6,122 nucleotides of DNA from Halothiobacillus neapolitanus (GCA_020722165.1 DYLI01000100.1:1-6122), one strand, 5' to 3'; shown: positions 1-6,122, counted from the stretch's first letter. The notes: generated by a model not told the origin, from the sequence alone. A program made the numbers and translations.

Positions 1-841
1 CGGTGGTGGTGCTGGCGCGATCCACGCCTTTAATCAGCTCGAAATTGTTTTTGCGAATCATGTCCAGAGCCAGATAACCCTGAATCGACACAGCAAGTTG
101 CGTGAGCAGGTCTTGTACCTTTTGGCGCGCGTTGAACAGCAGGTCTTCCTGCACGATGCGCGCTTTTTCTGGGTCTTTGGCCTGCAATTCGCTTATGCGG
201 GCAACGATTTTCTGGTCGATGGCCTGGCCGATTTCGGCGTATTCACGCAGCTTGCCCATGCTCGCCCACAGGTTGGCTTTTTCCTGCTCAATCGCCGCGT
301 TGTCTTTACGCAGTTCATCCTGGCCTTTGTAGAGGGTTTCCAGAATCTTGTTCAGGTGGCCTTGAGCGGATTGATAGCGCAGGAAGAAGTCGCGCAGCTT
401 GTCGCCCCAAGGTATGAAGCCGAACAGCTTGGCAGGCGCAAGCAGGTCGCCTTGGCTGCTGGGGTCAAGGTCTTCCATGGTTTTGCGCAGGTCAACCAGT
501 GAGCGGGTGACCGGGTGGGCTTCGTTAAAAAAACCACTTTCCAGATTGGCCATGGGACGTTCCAGCATGCGATTAGACATGTTGGCGGTGGCACGAATGT
601 CGGCATCGCCCATGCTGCGCAGCGCATCAGCCTTGTTGCGGAACTCATCGCCCTGCGCATCCAGATTGAGAATGGCGTTGACGAAGTTTTCGGCGCGTGC
701 GTCCAGTTCCTGACGTTGCGCTTCGGAAAGCGGCACGAGTTCGCGTGATTGCGGTGCGGATACAGCAGCCACGGCAGCCGGTGGGGTAAGGTGTTCGGGT
801 GGGCTTAATGTGGTCGTGGCCGGGGTGGTCAGTTCGTTCAT
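1..841 (-). CDS. telA: TelA-family toxic anion resistance protein (C-terminus cut by window edge)
   Basis: The frame is open from an ATG at 841-839 to the left edge and gives 280 residues without a stop; the family is usually about 340-400 residues, so the C-terminal part lies outside the window. Recognition rests on family-typical stretches: FIPWGDKLRDFFLRYQSAQ (about 142-160), then the helical charged region with KDNAAIEQEKANLW (179-192), and DLLTQLAVSIQGYLALD (244-260) followed by MIRKNNFELIKGVDRA. The first 45 residues are Pro/Ala-rich and look disordered. No signal peptide, membrane segment or cysteine is seen, so a cytosolic, largely alpha-helical protein is expected. The start is supported by AGGA (850-853) eight bases upstream. 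TelA proteins are named for tellurite resistance linkage and are associated with envelope or stress responses; their biochemical activity is not established. The upstream same-strand gene (2088-1003) probably belongs to the same unit. The family call is firm, the function is not. Confidence 0.93.
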   Translation of the reverse strand, partial: MNELTTPATTTLSPPEHLTPPAAVAAVSAPQSRELVPLSEAQRQELDARAENFVNAILNLDAQGDEFRNKADALRSMGDADIRATANMSNRMLERPMANLESGFFNEAHPVTRSLVDLRKTMEDLDPSSQGDLLAPAKLFGFIPWGDKLRDFFLRYQSAQGHLNKILETLYKGQDELRKDNAAIEQEKANLWASMGKLREYAEIGQAIDQKIVARISELQAKDPEKARIVQEDLLFNARQKVQDLLTQLAVSIQGYLALDMIRKNNFELIKGVDRASTTT

Positions 842-847
842 GCTGGA

Positions 848-854
848 TTTCCTA
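848..854 (-). promoter_or_regulatory. Ribosome binding site of telA
   Basis: On the minus strand the sequence reads TAGGAAA and then reaches ATG, with eight bases between AGGA and the start codon. This is the clearest Shine-Dalgarno site of the minus-strand group and fixes the telA start at 841. Confidence 0.7.
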
Positions 855-893
855 AGTGTAGTTAAGGGTTGCGCGTAGGTTGAAAAAGGAATC

Positions 894-988
894 TAAGCCA
901 CAGAGAGCACAGAGTTCACGGAGGTGGGATGTGATGCGCTGAATCAGGGTTTTTCAACTCAGTGCCCTCGGTGTTCTCTGTGGCTAAA
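894..988. repeat. Dispersed palindromic hairpin repeat, copy 1
   Basis: Two 27-base arms, 897-923 and 958-984, are reverse complements at 22 of 27 positions and enclose a 34-base loop. Each arm begins GCCACAGAGA and consists of three heptamers related to CACAGAG, spaced every 9 bases (left arm CACAGAG, CACAGAG, CACGGAG; right arm, read in reverse complement, CACAGAG, CACCGAG, CACTGAG). The left arm matches the left arm of the copy at 5618-5644 at 24 of 27 positions, while the loops are unrelated. It fills most of the 161-base gap between the binding-protein-like gene and telA. On the minus strand the stem is followed about a dozen bases later by a short T run (884-888 on the plus strand), so it could weaken transcription into telA, but it is not a canonical terminator. 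Similar GCCACAGAG-type repeats are, from general knowledge, scattered between genes in various proteobacteria. Confidence 0.85.
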
Positions 989-1002
989 TTAGTTTTTATG
1001 GG

Positions 1003-2088
1003 TTATTTCATCTGTTGCTCGATGGTTTGAATCATGCCTTCGAGGGTTTCGTAGCTGGGTGGGTCAATGATTTGTACCAACTGAGCGGGCACAGCGAGCT
1101 TGCGGCTTTCAGCTTGCGCCTTGAATGCGGCGGTATCGGTGGTGCGGAAGCCGTGTTCAGTGGCGAGTTTTTGTAATTCCGGGTCGTCGCTCAACACCTG
1201 CCCCAGACGTGCGCCGTTTTCACTCAGGCCGACCAGCACATGGCGGGTGAACAGGCCGGGTTCGGGGTAAAGCAGAGTCATGTCCGAGCGGATACCCGAA
1301 GGTGTTTTGAGCGCTTCGTGGATGAATTGCGATTCATAAATCATCACCAGCGGCGAGCTGCCCATGCCTAAGGACAGGTAGTTTTCAAACGGCCCTTCGG
1401 AAGAATATTCGGTATAGCCTTGACGCAAGAACAGCGGCATAAGCTTGGGTAACACGGTCTGCATTTCCTGCGCTGAGGCGACCACACGCTGGCCGTTGGC
1501 AATGTAGCTCATCAGTGCAAGATACATGGCGGCGGAGTTGGATTTGCGCACATCGGTAGTACGAATCAAGACCGATTTGTTGACCGGGTAGGCGGCGTTG
1601 TCCTTAAGCTCTTTCCAGCGAACTTCTTGTTGTGTCCAGGCGAAATACTTATCCAGATCAAACCAGTAGTACACACCGTCTTTCTCATGTACTACGCCGT
1701 TGGCTTCGAGGATTTTGGCAATGGGCTGCCACGAGGCAATGACCATGGGGGTGAAAAACGGCACATAAGTCGGGCGCTTGCCGACGCTTTGCAGGATTTT
1801 GTCAGCGGCAGGCTGACCGCCGGGGAAGGCGAAGTCATATTTTTTTAGGTCAAACGCGGTGGCGATCTGGCGCGAACCGGCCTTTTCCACTTTGACGATC
1901 AAGCCTTGTTTGAGGAGAGCCTGTTGCACGCGCGGGTCGGCAAAAAAGGCTTCTTTTTCCGAGCCGATCAATCCGGTGACGGTTGTCTGTGCCTTGAGCG
2001 CGAGCTGGCCGTTCATGGAGGTGTAGATGGCGTAGCTAAGGCCGGCGAGCAAGAGAAATCCAAGGATGGGGGCGAGGAGGCGATTCAT
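1003..2088 (-). CDS. Putative periplasmic substrate-binding-like protein with N-terminal membrane segment
   Basis: This is a 361-residue protein without a recognised name. Residues 4-23 form a hydrophobic stretch after a short basic start (MNR), so it is either exported by a Sec signal or anchored by one N-terminal helix facing the periplasm. No lipobox is seen and the protein contains no cysteine. The remainder resembles a type 2 periplasmic binding protein of the molybdate/sulfate kind: a first strand ending in GSEK (42-45), YDFAFPGGQPAAD (84-96), a hinge-like TPMVIASWQPIAK (113-125), RTTDVRKSNSAAMYLALMSY (176-195), SSPLVMIYESQF (244-255), and a C-terminal YPEPGLFTRHVLVGLS block followed by LSDDPELQKLATEHGFR. 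This assignment is fold-level inference; the ligand is unknown and no permease or ATPase gene is nearby. The ATG at 2088 fits the signal segment, although no strong ribosome binding site precedes it. It lies upstream of telA on the same strand, 161 bases apart, which suggests a shared envelope or stress role. Confidence 0.85.
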   Translation of the reverse strand: MNRLLAPILGFLLLAGLSYAIYTSMNGQLALKAQTTVTGLIGSEKEAFFADPRVQQALLKQGLIVKVEKAGSRQIATAFDLKKYDFAFPGGQPAADKILQSVGKRPTYVPFFTPMVIASWQPIAKILEANGVVHEKDGVYYWFDLDKYFAWTQQEVRWKELKDNAAYPVNKSVLIRTTDVRKSNSAAMYLALMSYIANGQRVVASAQEMQTVLPKLMPLFLRQGYTEYSSEGPFENYLSLGMGSSPLVMIYESQFIHEALKTPSGIRSDMTLLYPEPGLFTRHVLVGLSENGARLGQVLSDDPELQKLATEHGFRTTDTAAFKAQAESRKLAVPAQLVQIIDPPSYETLEGMIQTIEQQMK

Positions 2089-2158
2089 TGTTGTTGTTTA
2101 CTCGGCAAAAGCAATTTCGAAGAATAGTAGATGAAGTTTTTGCTAATTGTGTGAATGT

Positions 2159-3007
2159 TCAGCGCTGCCCATCGCCCGATGCGCGAATCAGCAGCCTGTC
2201 CATCCAGCGTTGCGGCAGGATGCGCTTGAGCCAGGCAAAGGCAATCGTCGGCACGGTGACGGGGTAACGCAGTTTGGGACGCGGGCTTTCAATGGCGTGT
2301 ATGAGTTTGGCGACGACTGCGTCGGGCGGCAGGGTAAACGGCGCGGCGGCACCTATCTTTTCCAGGCGGGTAAGTTGGTTTTGGTATTGTGCCCGGTGCA
2401 CGCTGTTCTCGATCTTGATCCAGCGCAGGAAGGCAGCATGGGCATTGGCGCGGAAGCGGGTTTGAATCGGCCCCGGCTCAATCAGACTGAGCTGAATGCC
2501 CGTGCCGCGTAACTCCATACGCAGGGTGTCCGTGAGTCCTTCAAGTGCAAATTTACTGGCGGTATACGCGCCGCGATAGGGGAAAGCGGCAAAGCCGAGC
2601 ACCGAGCTGCACTGCACGATGCGCCCAGCGCCTTGTTTGCGCATCACGGGGATGAGAAGGTTGGTGAGTTCGACCCAGCCAAATAGATTCGTCTCGAATT
2701 GGGCGCGTAAAGCGTCGCGGCTTAAATCTTCCACCGCGCCGGGCAAGCCCCAAGCGCCGTTATTGAAGAGCGCATCCAGGCGTCCACCGGTGCGGGTGAG
2801 CAGGGTGGTGACGGCGGCCTGAATCGAGGCGGAGTCATCAAGGTCAAGTAACAGCGCATCAAAGCCTTCTGCATGCAGGCGTTCGATGTCGCAAAGTTTG
2901 CGCGCACTGACAAACACACGCCAGCCTCGTTGACGCAGGGTATGTGCGGCGCATTGGCCGATACCGGAGGAGCAACCGGTGATAAGGATGGTGCGTTTCG
3001 GGTTCAT
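2159..3007 (-). CDS. Short-chain dehydrogenase/reductase (SDR) family oxidoreductase
   Basis: This is a complete 282-residue classical SDR, a cytosolic NAD(P)-dependent oxidoreductase with a Rossmann fold. Visible motifs are the cofactor loop TGCSSGIG (10-17), Asp55 in LLLDLDD, the NNGAWG segment (82-87), catalytic Asn107 in FETNLFG, Ser135 in IVQCSSVLG, and the YTASK pair Tyr148/Lys152, followed by EPGPIQT (177-183). Arg36 in the SARK segment after strand 2 hints at NADP(H) preference. The usual NNAG motif reads NNGA here, which I recall from a subgroup of proteobacterial SDRs close to 'FNNGAYGQPGAVEDL' proteins. The C-terminus (about 245-275) is hydrophobic and basic, suggesting a lipophilic substrate pocket or membrane contact. 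The substrate cannot be deduced. The start at 3007 places the glycine-rich loop at its usual distance from the N-terminus; only a weak AGAG precedes it. The gene ends 70 bases before the binding-protein-like gene, and no functional link is evident. Confidence 0.95.
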   Translation of the reverse strand: MNPKRTILITGCSSGIGQCAAHTLRQRGWRVFVSARKLCDIERLHAEGFDALLLDLDDSASIQAAVTTLLTRTGGRLDALFNNGAWGLPGAVEDLSRDALRAQFETNLFGWVELTNLLIPVMRKQGAGRIVQCSSVLGFAAFPYRGAYTASKFALEGLTDTLRMELRGTGIQLSLIEPGPIQTRFRANAHAAFLRWIKIENSVHRAQYQNQLTRLEKIGAAAPFTLPPDAVVAKLIHAIESPRPKLRYPVTVPTIAFAWLKRILPQRWMDRLLIRASGDGQR

Positions 3008-3030
3008 GCTGAATGTGGCTCTGCTAAGAT
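3003..3030 (+). promoter_or_regulatory. Possible extended -10 promoter for the DUF502-aspS unit
   Basis: TGCTAAGAT at 3022-3030 fits an extended -10 element (TGN followed by TAAGAT, four of six consensus bases). A poor -35 candidate, TTCATG (3003-3008), lies 16 bases upstream and overlaps the SDR start codon. It would begin transcripts just upstream of the DUF502 start at 3065. The whole divergent gap is only 57 bases (3008-3064), so promoters for both directions must be close together or reach into the coding regions. This is a weak call from base matching only. Confidence 0.25.
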
Positions 3031-3064
3031 GCTCGAATTAACGACGACGCAACGGATATTTTTT

Positions 3065-3784
3065 ATGAGCCAAGATGCTAACACCGCGCTGAATAAAAGT
3101 GCGCACGAGGTTCATCCACCGGGATTCGGTGCATGTTTGCGCCATTATTTAGTGACCGGTGTGCTGGTATGGGTGCCGCTACTCGCGACCTGGTGGGTGG
3201 CGAGCAGCTTGATTAACCTGATTGACCGTATTTTGCTGGTGTTGCCGCCTGAATACCGCCCCAGCACCTTGTTGGGCTTCAATCTGCCAGGCCTGGGGGT
3301 TATCTTGGCGCTCATGGTACTGTTTTTGACCGGATTGTTGCTGGCGAATTTTCTGGGGCGGCAGGTGGTGGCGCTGTGGGAAGCAATCCTCAATCGCATC
3401 CCCCTGGTGAATTCGATGTATTCCGGCGTCAAGCAGTTATTGGAAACCTTTCTTTCCCATGATTCGCGCTCGTTCCGCAAGGTGTTGCTGGTGGAGTATC
3501 CGAGCAAGGGCTTGTGGACGCAGGCCTTCCTCGCCGGTGACCCAGTGGGAGAAATCCAGCAGAAAACCGCCAGCGAAGTGCTGACCATTTATGTACCCAC
3601 CGCACCCAACCCGACTTCGGGCTATGTGATTTTTGTGCCCAAGGATGACGCGGTGGAGCTGGACATGAGCGTGGAAGATGCCATGCGCATGATCGTCTCG
3701 CTGGGCATGGTGGTACCCGCGCCGAACAAAGCCGATGCCGCCGCCAGGCTCGCTGCGCTTGCCGCCCCGCTGCCCAAAACGTAA
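3065..3784 (+). CDS. DUF502 family inner-membrane protein
   Basis: This is a 239-residue protein of the DUF502 family (which also includes the plant COV/LCV proteins); its molecular function is unknown. Two membrane segments are visible, about residues 28-52 (YLVTGVLVWVPLLATWWVAS) and 74-96 (LPGLGVILALMVLFLTGLLLA), followed by a soluble domain with the family signatures NRIPLVNSMYSGVKQ (110-124), VEYPSKGLW (143-151), and IYVPTAPNPTSGYVIFVP (175-192). The frame stays open upstream to an ATG at 2873, but that extension would run antisense through the SDR gene. The ATG at 3065 yields a normal family N-terminus with the first helix about 27 residues in. A weak GGA about ten bases upstream is the only ribosome binding hint. 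The stop is 47 bases before aspS, and DUF502 next to aspS is a recurring order in Betaproteobacteria, so co-transcription is likely. The C-terminus ends in an Ala/Pro-rich tail. Confidence 0.93.
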   Translation: MSQDANTALNKSAHEVHPPGFGACLRHYLVTGVLVWVPLLATWWVASSLINLIDRILLVLPPEYRPSTLLGFNLPGLGVILALMVLFLTGLLLANFLGRQVVALWEAILNRIPLVNSMYSGVKQLLETFLSHDSRSFRKVLLVEYPSKGLWTQAFLAGDPVGEIQQKTASEVLTIYVPTAPNPTSGYVIFVPKDDAVELDMSVEDAMRMIVSLGMVVPAPNKADAAARLAALAAPLPKT

Positions 3785-3831
3785 CATTGCGCCCCCTTTT
3801 TTAATCTTTTTCAGTTACTTCGGAATTTTTC

Positions 3832-5610
3832 ATGCGTACTCATTACTGCGGCCTCGTCAATGAACAACTCGACGGCCAAACCGTTATTCTCACTGGCTGG
3901 GTCAACCGCCGCCGCGATCACGGTGGGGTGATTTTCATCGACTTGCGCGACCGCGAAGGCATTGTGCAAGTGGTGTTCGATCCCGATCGTGCCGAGACGT
4001 TCGCGCTGGCCGAGCAGGTGCGTAATGAGTTCGTGTTGCGCCTCACTGCCCGCGTGCGCCCACGTCCGGCGGGCACCGAAAACGCCAACCTGATTAGCGG
4101 CAAGATTGAATTGCTGGGCCTGGAGTTGGAAATTCTCAATCGCTCCGAGCCGCTGCCCTTTCTGCTGGATGATGAAAACGTCGGCGAAGATACCCGCCTG
4201 CGCTACCGCTTCCTTGATTTACGCCGCCCGGAAATGCAGGCCAAGCTGCGCCTGCGCGCCAAGGTGTCGCATTTTTTGCGTCAACATCTTGAAAGCAACG
4301 GCTTCCTCGATCTGGAAACCCCGATGCTCACCCGCGCCACCCCGGAAGGCGCACGCGACTATCTGGTGCCGAGCCGCACCCATCCGGGCGAGTTCTTTGC
4401 CCTGCCGCAATCGCCGCAGCTGTTCAAGCAATTGCTGATGATTTCCGGTTTTGATCGCTACTACCAGATCACCAAATGCTTCCGCGACGAAGACCTGCGC
4501 GCCGACCGCCAGCCGGAGTTCACCCAAGTGGACATCGAAGCCAGCTTCATGCAGGAAGACGATTTCATGACGCTGATTGAAGTCATGATGCGCGACCTGT
4601 TCCGCGACGTGCTGGAGGTCGCCTTCCCCGACCCGCTGCCGCGCATGACCTGGCACGAGGCCATGCGCCGCTACGCCTCCGACAAGCCAGATTTGCGTAT
4701 TCCGCTGGAATTGGTGGACGTGGCCGACTTAATGACCGGCGTGGATTTCAAAGTGTTTGCCGGCCCCGCTGCCGACCCAGAAAGCCGTATTGCCGCCCTG
4801 CGCGTACCGAATGGCGGCAACATGCCGCGCTCGCAGATCGACGATTACACCAAATATGTGTCGATTTTCGGTGCCAAGGGCTTGGCCTATATCAAGATCA
4901 ACGACATGGCCGCCGGGCGTGAAGGTTTGCAATCACCGATTCTCAAATTCCTGCCCGACGAGACCGTCAACGGCATTCTGGCGCGCACCGGCGCGCAGGA
5001 TGGAGACCTGATTTTCTTCGGCGCGGACAAAAGCAAAATCGTCAACGATGCCCTTGGCAACCTGCGCGTCAAAATCGGTCACGACCTGGGGCTGGTTGAG
5101 CACGGCTGGAAGCCGCTGTGGGTGATCGATTTCCCGATGTTCGAGTGGGACGACAAGGCCAATCGCTGGGTGGCGCTGCATCATCCGTTCACCTCGCCCA
5201 AGCTCGATCAACTCGAATTGCTGGATAGCAACCCGGGTGAATGCCTCTCCCGTGCGTATGATTTCGTGCTTAACGGCGTGGAAATTGGCGGCGGCTCCAG
5301 CCGTATTCACCAAGAAGCCGTGCAAAGCAAGGTATTCAAGCTGCTGGGTATCAGCGACGAAGAGGCGCAAGAGAAATTCGGCTTCCTGCTCAATGCGCTC
5401 AAGTTCGGCGCACCGCCGCATGGTGGTTTGGCCTTCGGTCTTGACCGGTTGGTGATGCTGATGAGCGGTTCCAGCTCCATCCGCGAAGTCATTGCCTTCC
5501 CGAAAACCCAAACCGCCGCCTGCCCACTGACCCAAGCACCGGGCGAAGTGGATGAAAAGCAGCTGCGAGAGTTGTCTATTCGCGTGCGTAAGCCGGTTGC
5601 TGAAGTCTGA
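3832..5610 (+). CDS. aspS: Aspartyl-tRNA synthetase, probably the non-discriminating Asp/Asn type
   Basis: This is a complete 592-residue class IIb aminoacyl-tRNA synthetase of bacterial length. It activates aspartate with ATP and loads it on tRNA-Asp in the cytosol. Order of parts: N-terminal OB-fold anticodon-binding domain (about 1-105, including GWVNRRRDHGG at 22-32 and FIDLRDREG), class II core from about 125 with motif 1 around FLDLETPMLTRATPEGARDYL, QSPQLFKQ (193-200), motif 2 FRDEDLRADRQPEF (217-230, Arg218/Glu220), the bacterial insertion domain (roughly 285-420), GGGSSRIH (486-493), and motif 3 GLAFGLDRL (532-540, Arg539). His30 and Gly81 sit where the Pseudomonas aeruginosa enzyme has His and Gly and the E. 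coli enzyme has Leu and Lys. Those residues are linked to charging both tRNA-Asp and tRNA-Asn, with GatCAB then amidating Asp-tRNA-Asn; this is inferred here. The start matches homologues (MRTHYCG). Only a weak CGGA precedes it. Confidence 0.99.
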   Translation: MRTHYCGLVNEQLDGQTVILTGWVNRRRDHGGVIFIDLRDREGIVQVVFDPDRAETFALAEQVRNEFVLRLTARVRPRPAGTENANLISGKIELLGLELEILNRSEPLPFLLDDENVGEDTRLRYRFLDLRRPEMQAKLRLRAKVSHFLRQHLESNGFLDLETPMLTRATPEGARDYLVPSRTHPGEFFALPQSPQLFKQLLMISGFDRYYQITKCFRDEDLRADRQPEFTQVDIEASFMQEDDFMTLIEVMMRDLFRDVLEVAFPDPLPRMTWHEAMRRYASDKPDLRIPLELVDVADLMTGVDFKVFAGPAADPESRIAALRVPNGGNMPRSQIDDYTKYVSIFGAKGLAYIKINDMAAGREGLQSPILKFLPDETVNGILARTGAQDGDLIFFGADKSKIVNDALGNLRVKIGHDLGLVEHGWKPLWVIDFPMFEWDDKANRWVALHHPFTSPKLDQLELLDSNPGECLSRAYDFVLNGVEIGGGSSRIHQEAVQSKVFKLLGISDEEAQEKFGFLLNALKFGAPPHGGLAFGLDRLVMLMSGSSSIREVIAFPKTQTAACPLTQAPGEVDEKQLRELSIRVRKPVAEV

Positions 5611-5613
5611 TTT

Positions 5614-5684
5614 TTTAGCCACAGAGGGCACAGAGGACACGGAGAAAAATATCCAAACTCTAGCTCTGTGCTCTCCGTGGCCAT
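5614..5684. repeat. Dispersed palindromic hairpin repeat, copy 2
   Basis: The left arm at 5618-5644 carries three heptamers, CACAGAG, CACAGAG and CACGGAG, at a 9-base period, preceded by TTTTTTAGC. The first 18 bases of this arm (5618-5635) pair with 5664-5681 at 16 of 18 positions around a 28-base spacer. The left arm matches that of the copy at 897-923 at 24 of 27 positions, whereas the internal sequence differs. It starts within ten bases of the aspS stop codon and occupies most of the 105-base gap to nadA. A hairpin directly after aspS could stabilise the 3' end of the transcript or slow read-through. There is no T run after the right arm, so it is not a typical intrinsic terminator on the plus strand. 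Confidence 0.85.
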
Positions 5685-5703
5685 ATTCATTTCAATCTCC
5701 GGT

Positions 5704-5708
5704 TGAGG
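5704..5708 (+). promoter_or_regulatory. Ribosome binding site of nadA
   Basis: TGAGG at 5704-5708 lies seven bases before the ATG at 5716. It is the best Shine-Dalgarno match on the plus strand of the window and settles the nadA start. Confidence 0.7.
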
Positions 5709-5715
5709 TTTTGCC

Positions 5716-6122
5716 ATGACTGACCTATCCACTGAAATCCCCCGTCTGCGTGATGCCGTCATTCAGCGGCTGGTGGCGCAAGCGCCGCAGCCTGCACCGC
5801 TTACGCCTGAACAGCGTGAAGACTTGCGCGAACGCATCAAGGCTGAATTGAAAGCGCGTGATGCGGTGCTCGTGGTGCATTTCTACGTTGATGCCGAGTT
5901 GCAGAAGCTTGCTGAAGAAACCGGCGGGAGAGTGTCCGATTCCCTGGATATGGCGGATTTCGGCAGCCGTCATGCGGCCAAGACGTTGGTGGTGATTGGT
6001 GTGCGTTTTATGGGCGAGACGGCGAAGATTCTCAGCCCGGAAAAAGCCGTGCTCATGCCGACCCTGGGTGCGGAATGTTCGCTGGATTTGGGCTGTCCGG
6101 CGGACGAATTTGCCGCCTTTTG
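5716..6122 (+). CDS. nadA: Quinolinate synthase A (3' end cut by window edge)
   Basis: An ATG at 5716 opens 135 codons that run off the right edge; NadA is normally about 350-370 residues in proteobacteria, so roughly the first third is present. NadA condenses iminoaspartate with dihydroxyacetone phosphate to give quinolinate in de novo NAD synthesis and carries a [4Fe-4S] cluster held by three cysteines. The visible part includes HFYVDAELQKLAEETGG (55-71), VSDSLDMADFG (73-83), GVRFMGETAKILSPEK (95-110), and MPTLGAECSLDLGCP (114-128). Cys121 in AECSLD is the first expected cluster ligand, and the other two lie beyond the window. His55 and Tyr57 match conserved active-site positions. The N-terminal 45 residues are a variable, Pro-containing helix region typical of the longer proteobacterial form. 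The gene is 105 bases downstream of aspS on the same strand, with a repeat between them, so it may be read from its own promoter or by read-through. Confidence 0.98.
   Translation, partial: MTDLSTEIPRLRDAVIQRLVAQAPQPAPLTPEQREDLRERIKAELKARDAVLVVHFYVDAELQKLAEETGGRVSDSLDMADFGSRHAAKTLVVIGVRFMGETAKILSPEKAVLMPTLGAECSLDLGCPADEFAAF

Noticed and set aside
98..748. Open frames on the plus strand over the telA region
   Set aside because: They are antisense to a clear TelA coding frame and their translations show no family motifs.
894..988. CRISPR-like array, suggested by the short repeated CACAGAG units
   Set aside because: The units are 7 bases at a 9-base step and the whole is a palindrome; there are no spacers of CRISPR length and no cas genes.
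2105..2143. Inverted repeat GCAAAAGC / GTTTTTGC between the SDR and the binding-protein-like gene
   Set aside because: Eight-base arms with a mismatch, AT-rich, and a 23-base loop: this is within chance expectation for such a stretch.
2873..3064. In-frame upstream extension of the DUF502 gene (64 extra codons)
   Set aside because: It would overlap the start of the SDR gene in antisense, and DUF502 proteins do not carry such an extension; the ATG at 3065 gives a normal N-terminus. A second in-frame ATG at 3029 has no ribosome binding site.
3785..3831. Possible terminator between DUF502 and aspS (C run followed by T runs)
   Set aside because: There are T-rich stretches but no inverted repeat before them that could form a stem, so read-through into aspS is more likely.
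4933..5640. A 235-codon open frame on the minus strand, opposite aspS
   Set aside because: It lies entirely antisense to the highly conserved aspS reading frame, has no recognisable domain, and is what skewed third-position codon use produces in the opposite strand.

Overview
The window looks like chromosomal DNA of a Gram-negative proteobacterium, most likely a betaproteobacterium. The case rests on three things: moderately high GC codon use, an aspartyl-tRNA synthetase of the Pseudomonas/Neisseria type, and the DUF502-aspS pairing that is common in Betaproteobacteria. No genus can be named from the sequence alone. There are six protein genes, tightly packed, and no RNA gene, insertion sequence, prophage or CRISPR array. 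Every gap between genes is shorter than about 165 bases.

Left half (1-3007), all on the minus strand, read from right to left: a short-chain dehydrogenase/reductase (3007-2159), an unnamed exported or membrane-anchored protein that resembles a periplasmic substrate-binding protein (2088-1003), and the N-terminal 280 residues of a TelA-family 'toxic anion resistance' protein (841 to beyond the left edge). The last two probably form one unit with a periplasm-facing and a cytosolic partner. A dispersed hairpin repeat sits between them.

Right half (3065-6122), all on the plus strand: a DUF502 inner-membrane protein, aspS, then the first 135 codons of nadA (quinolinate synthase, NAD biosynthesis), which runs off the right edge. 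DUF502 and aspS are 47 bases apart and probably co-transcribed. A second copy of the hairpin repeat lies between aspS and nadA. The two gene groups diverge from a 57-base intergenic region (3008-3064).

The main points of interest are: (1) two copies of a palindromic repeat whose arms are built from CACAGAG-like heptamers at a 9-base period; (2) the pairing of a binding-protein-like gene with telA, whose joint function is not established; (3) AspRS residues His30 and Gly81, which suggest a non-discriminating enzyme that also charges tRNA-Asn. I see no clearly new defence, mobile or regulatory system. Most of the window is ordinary core genome.
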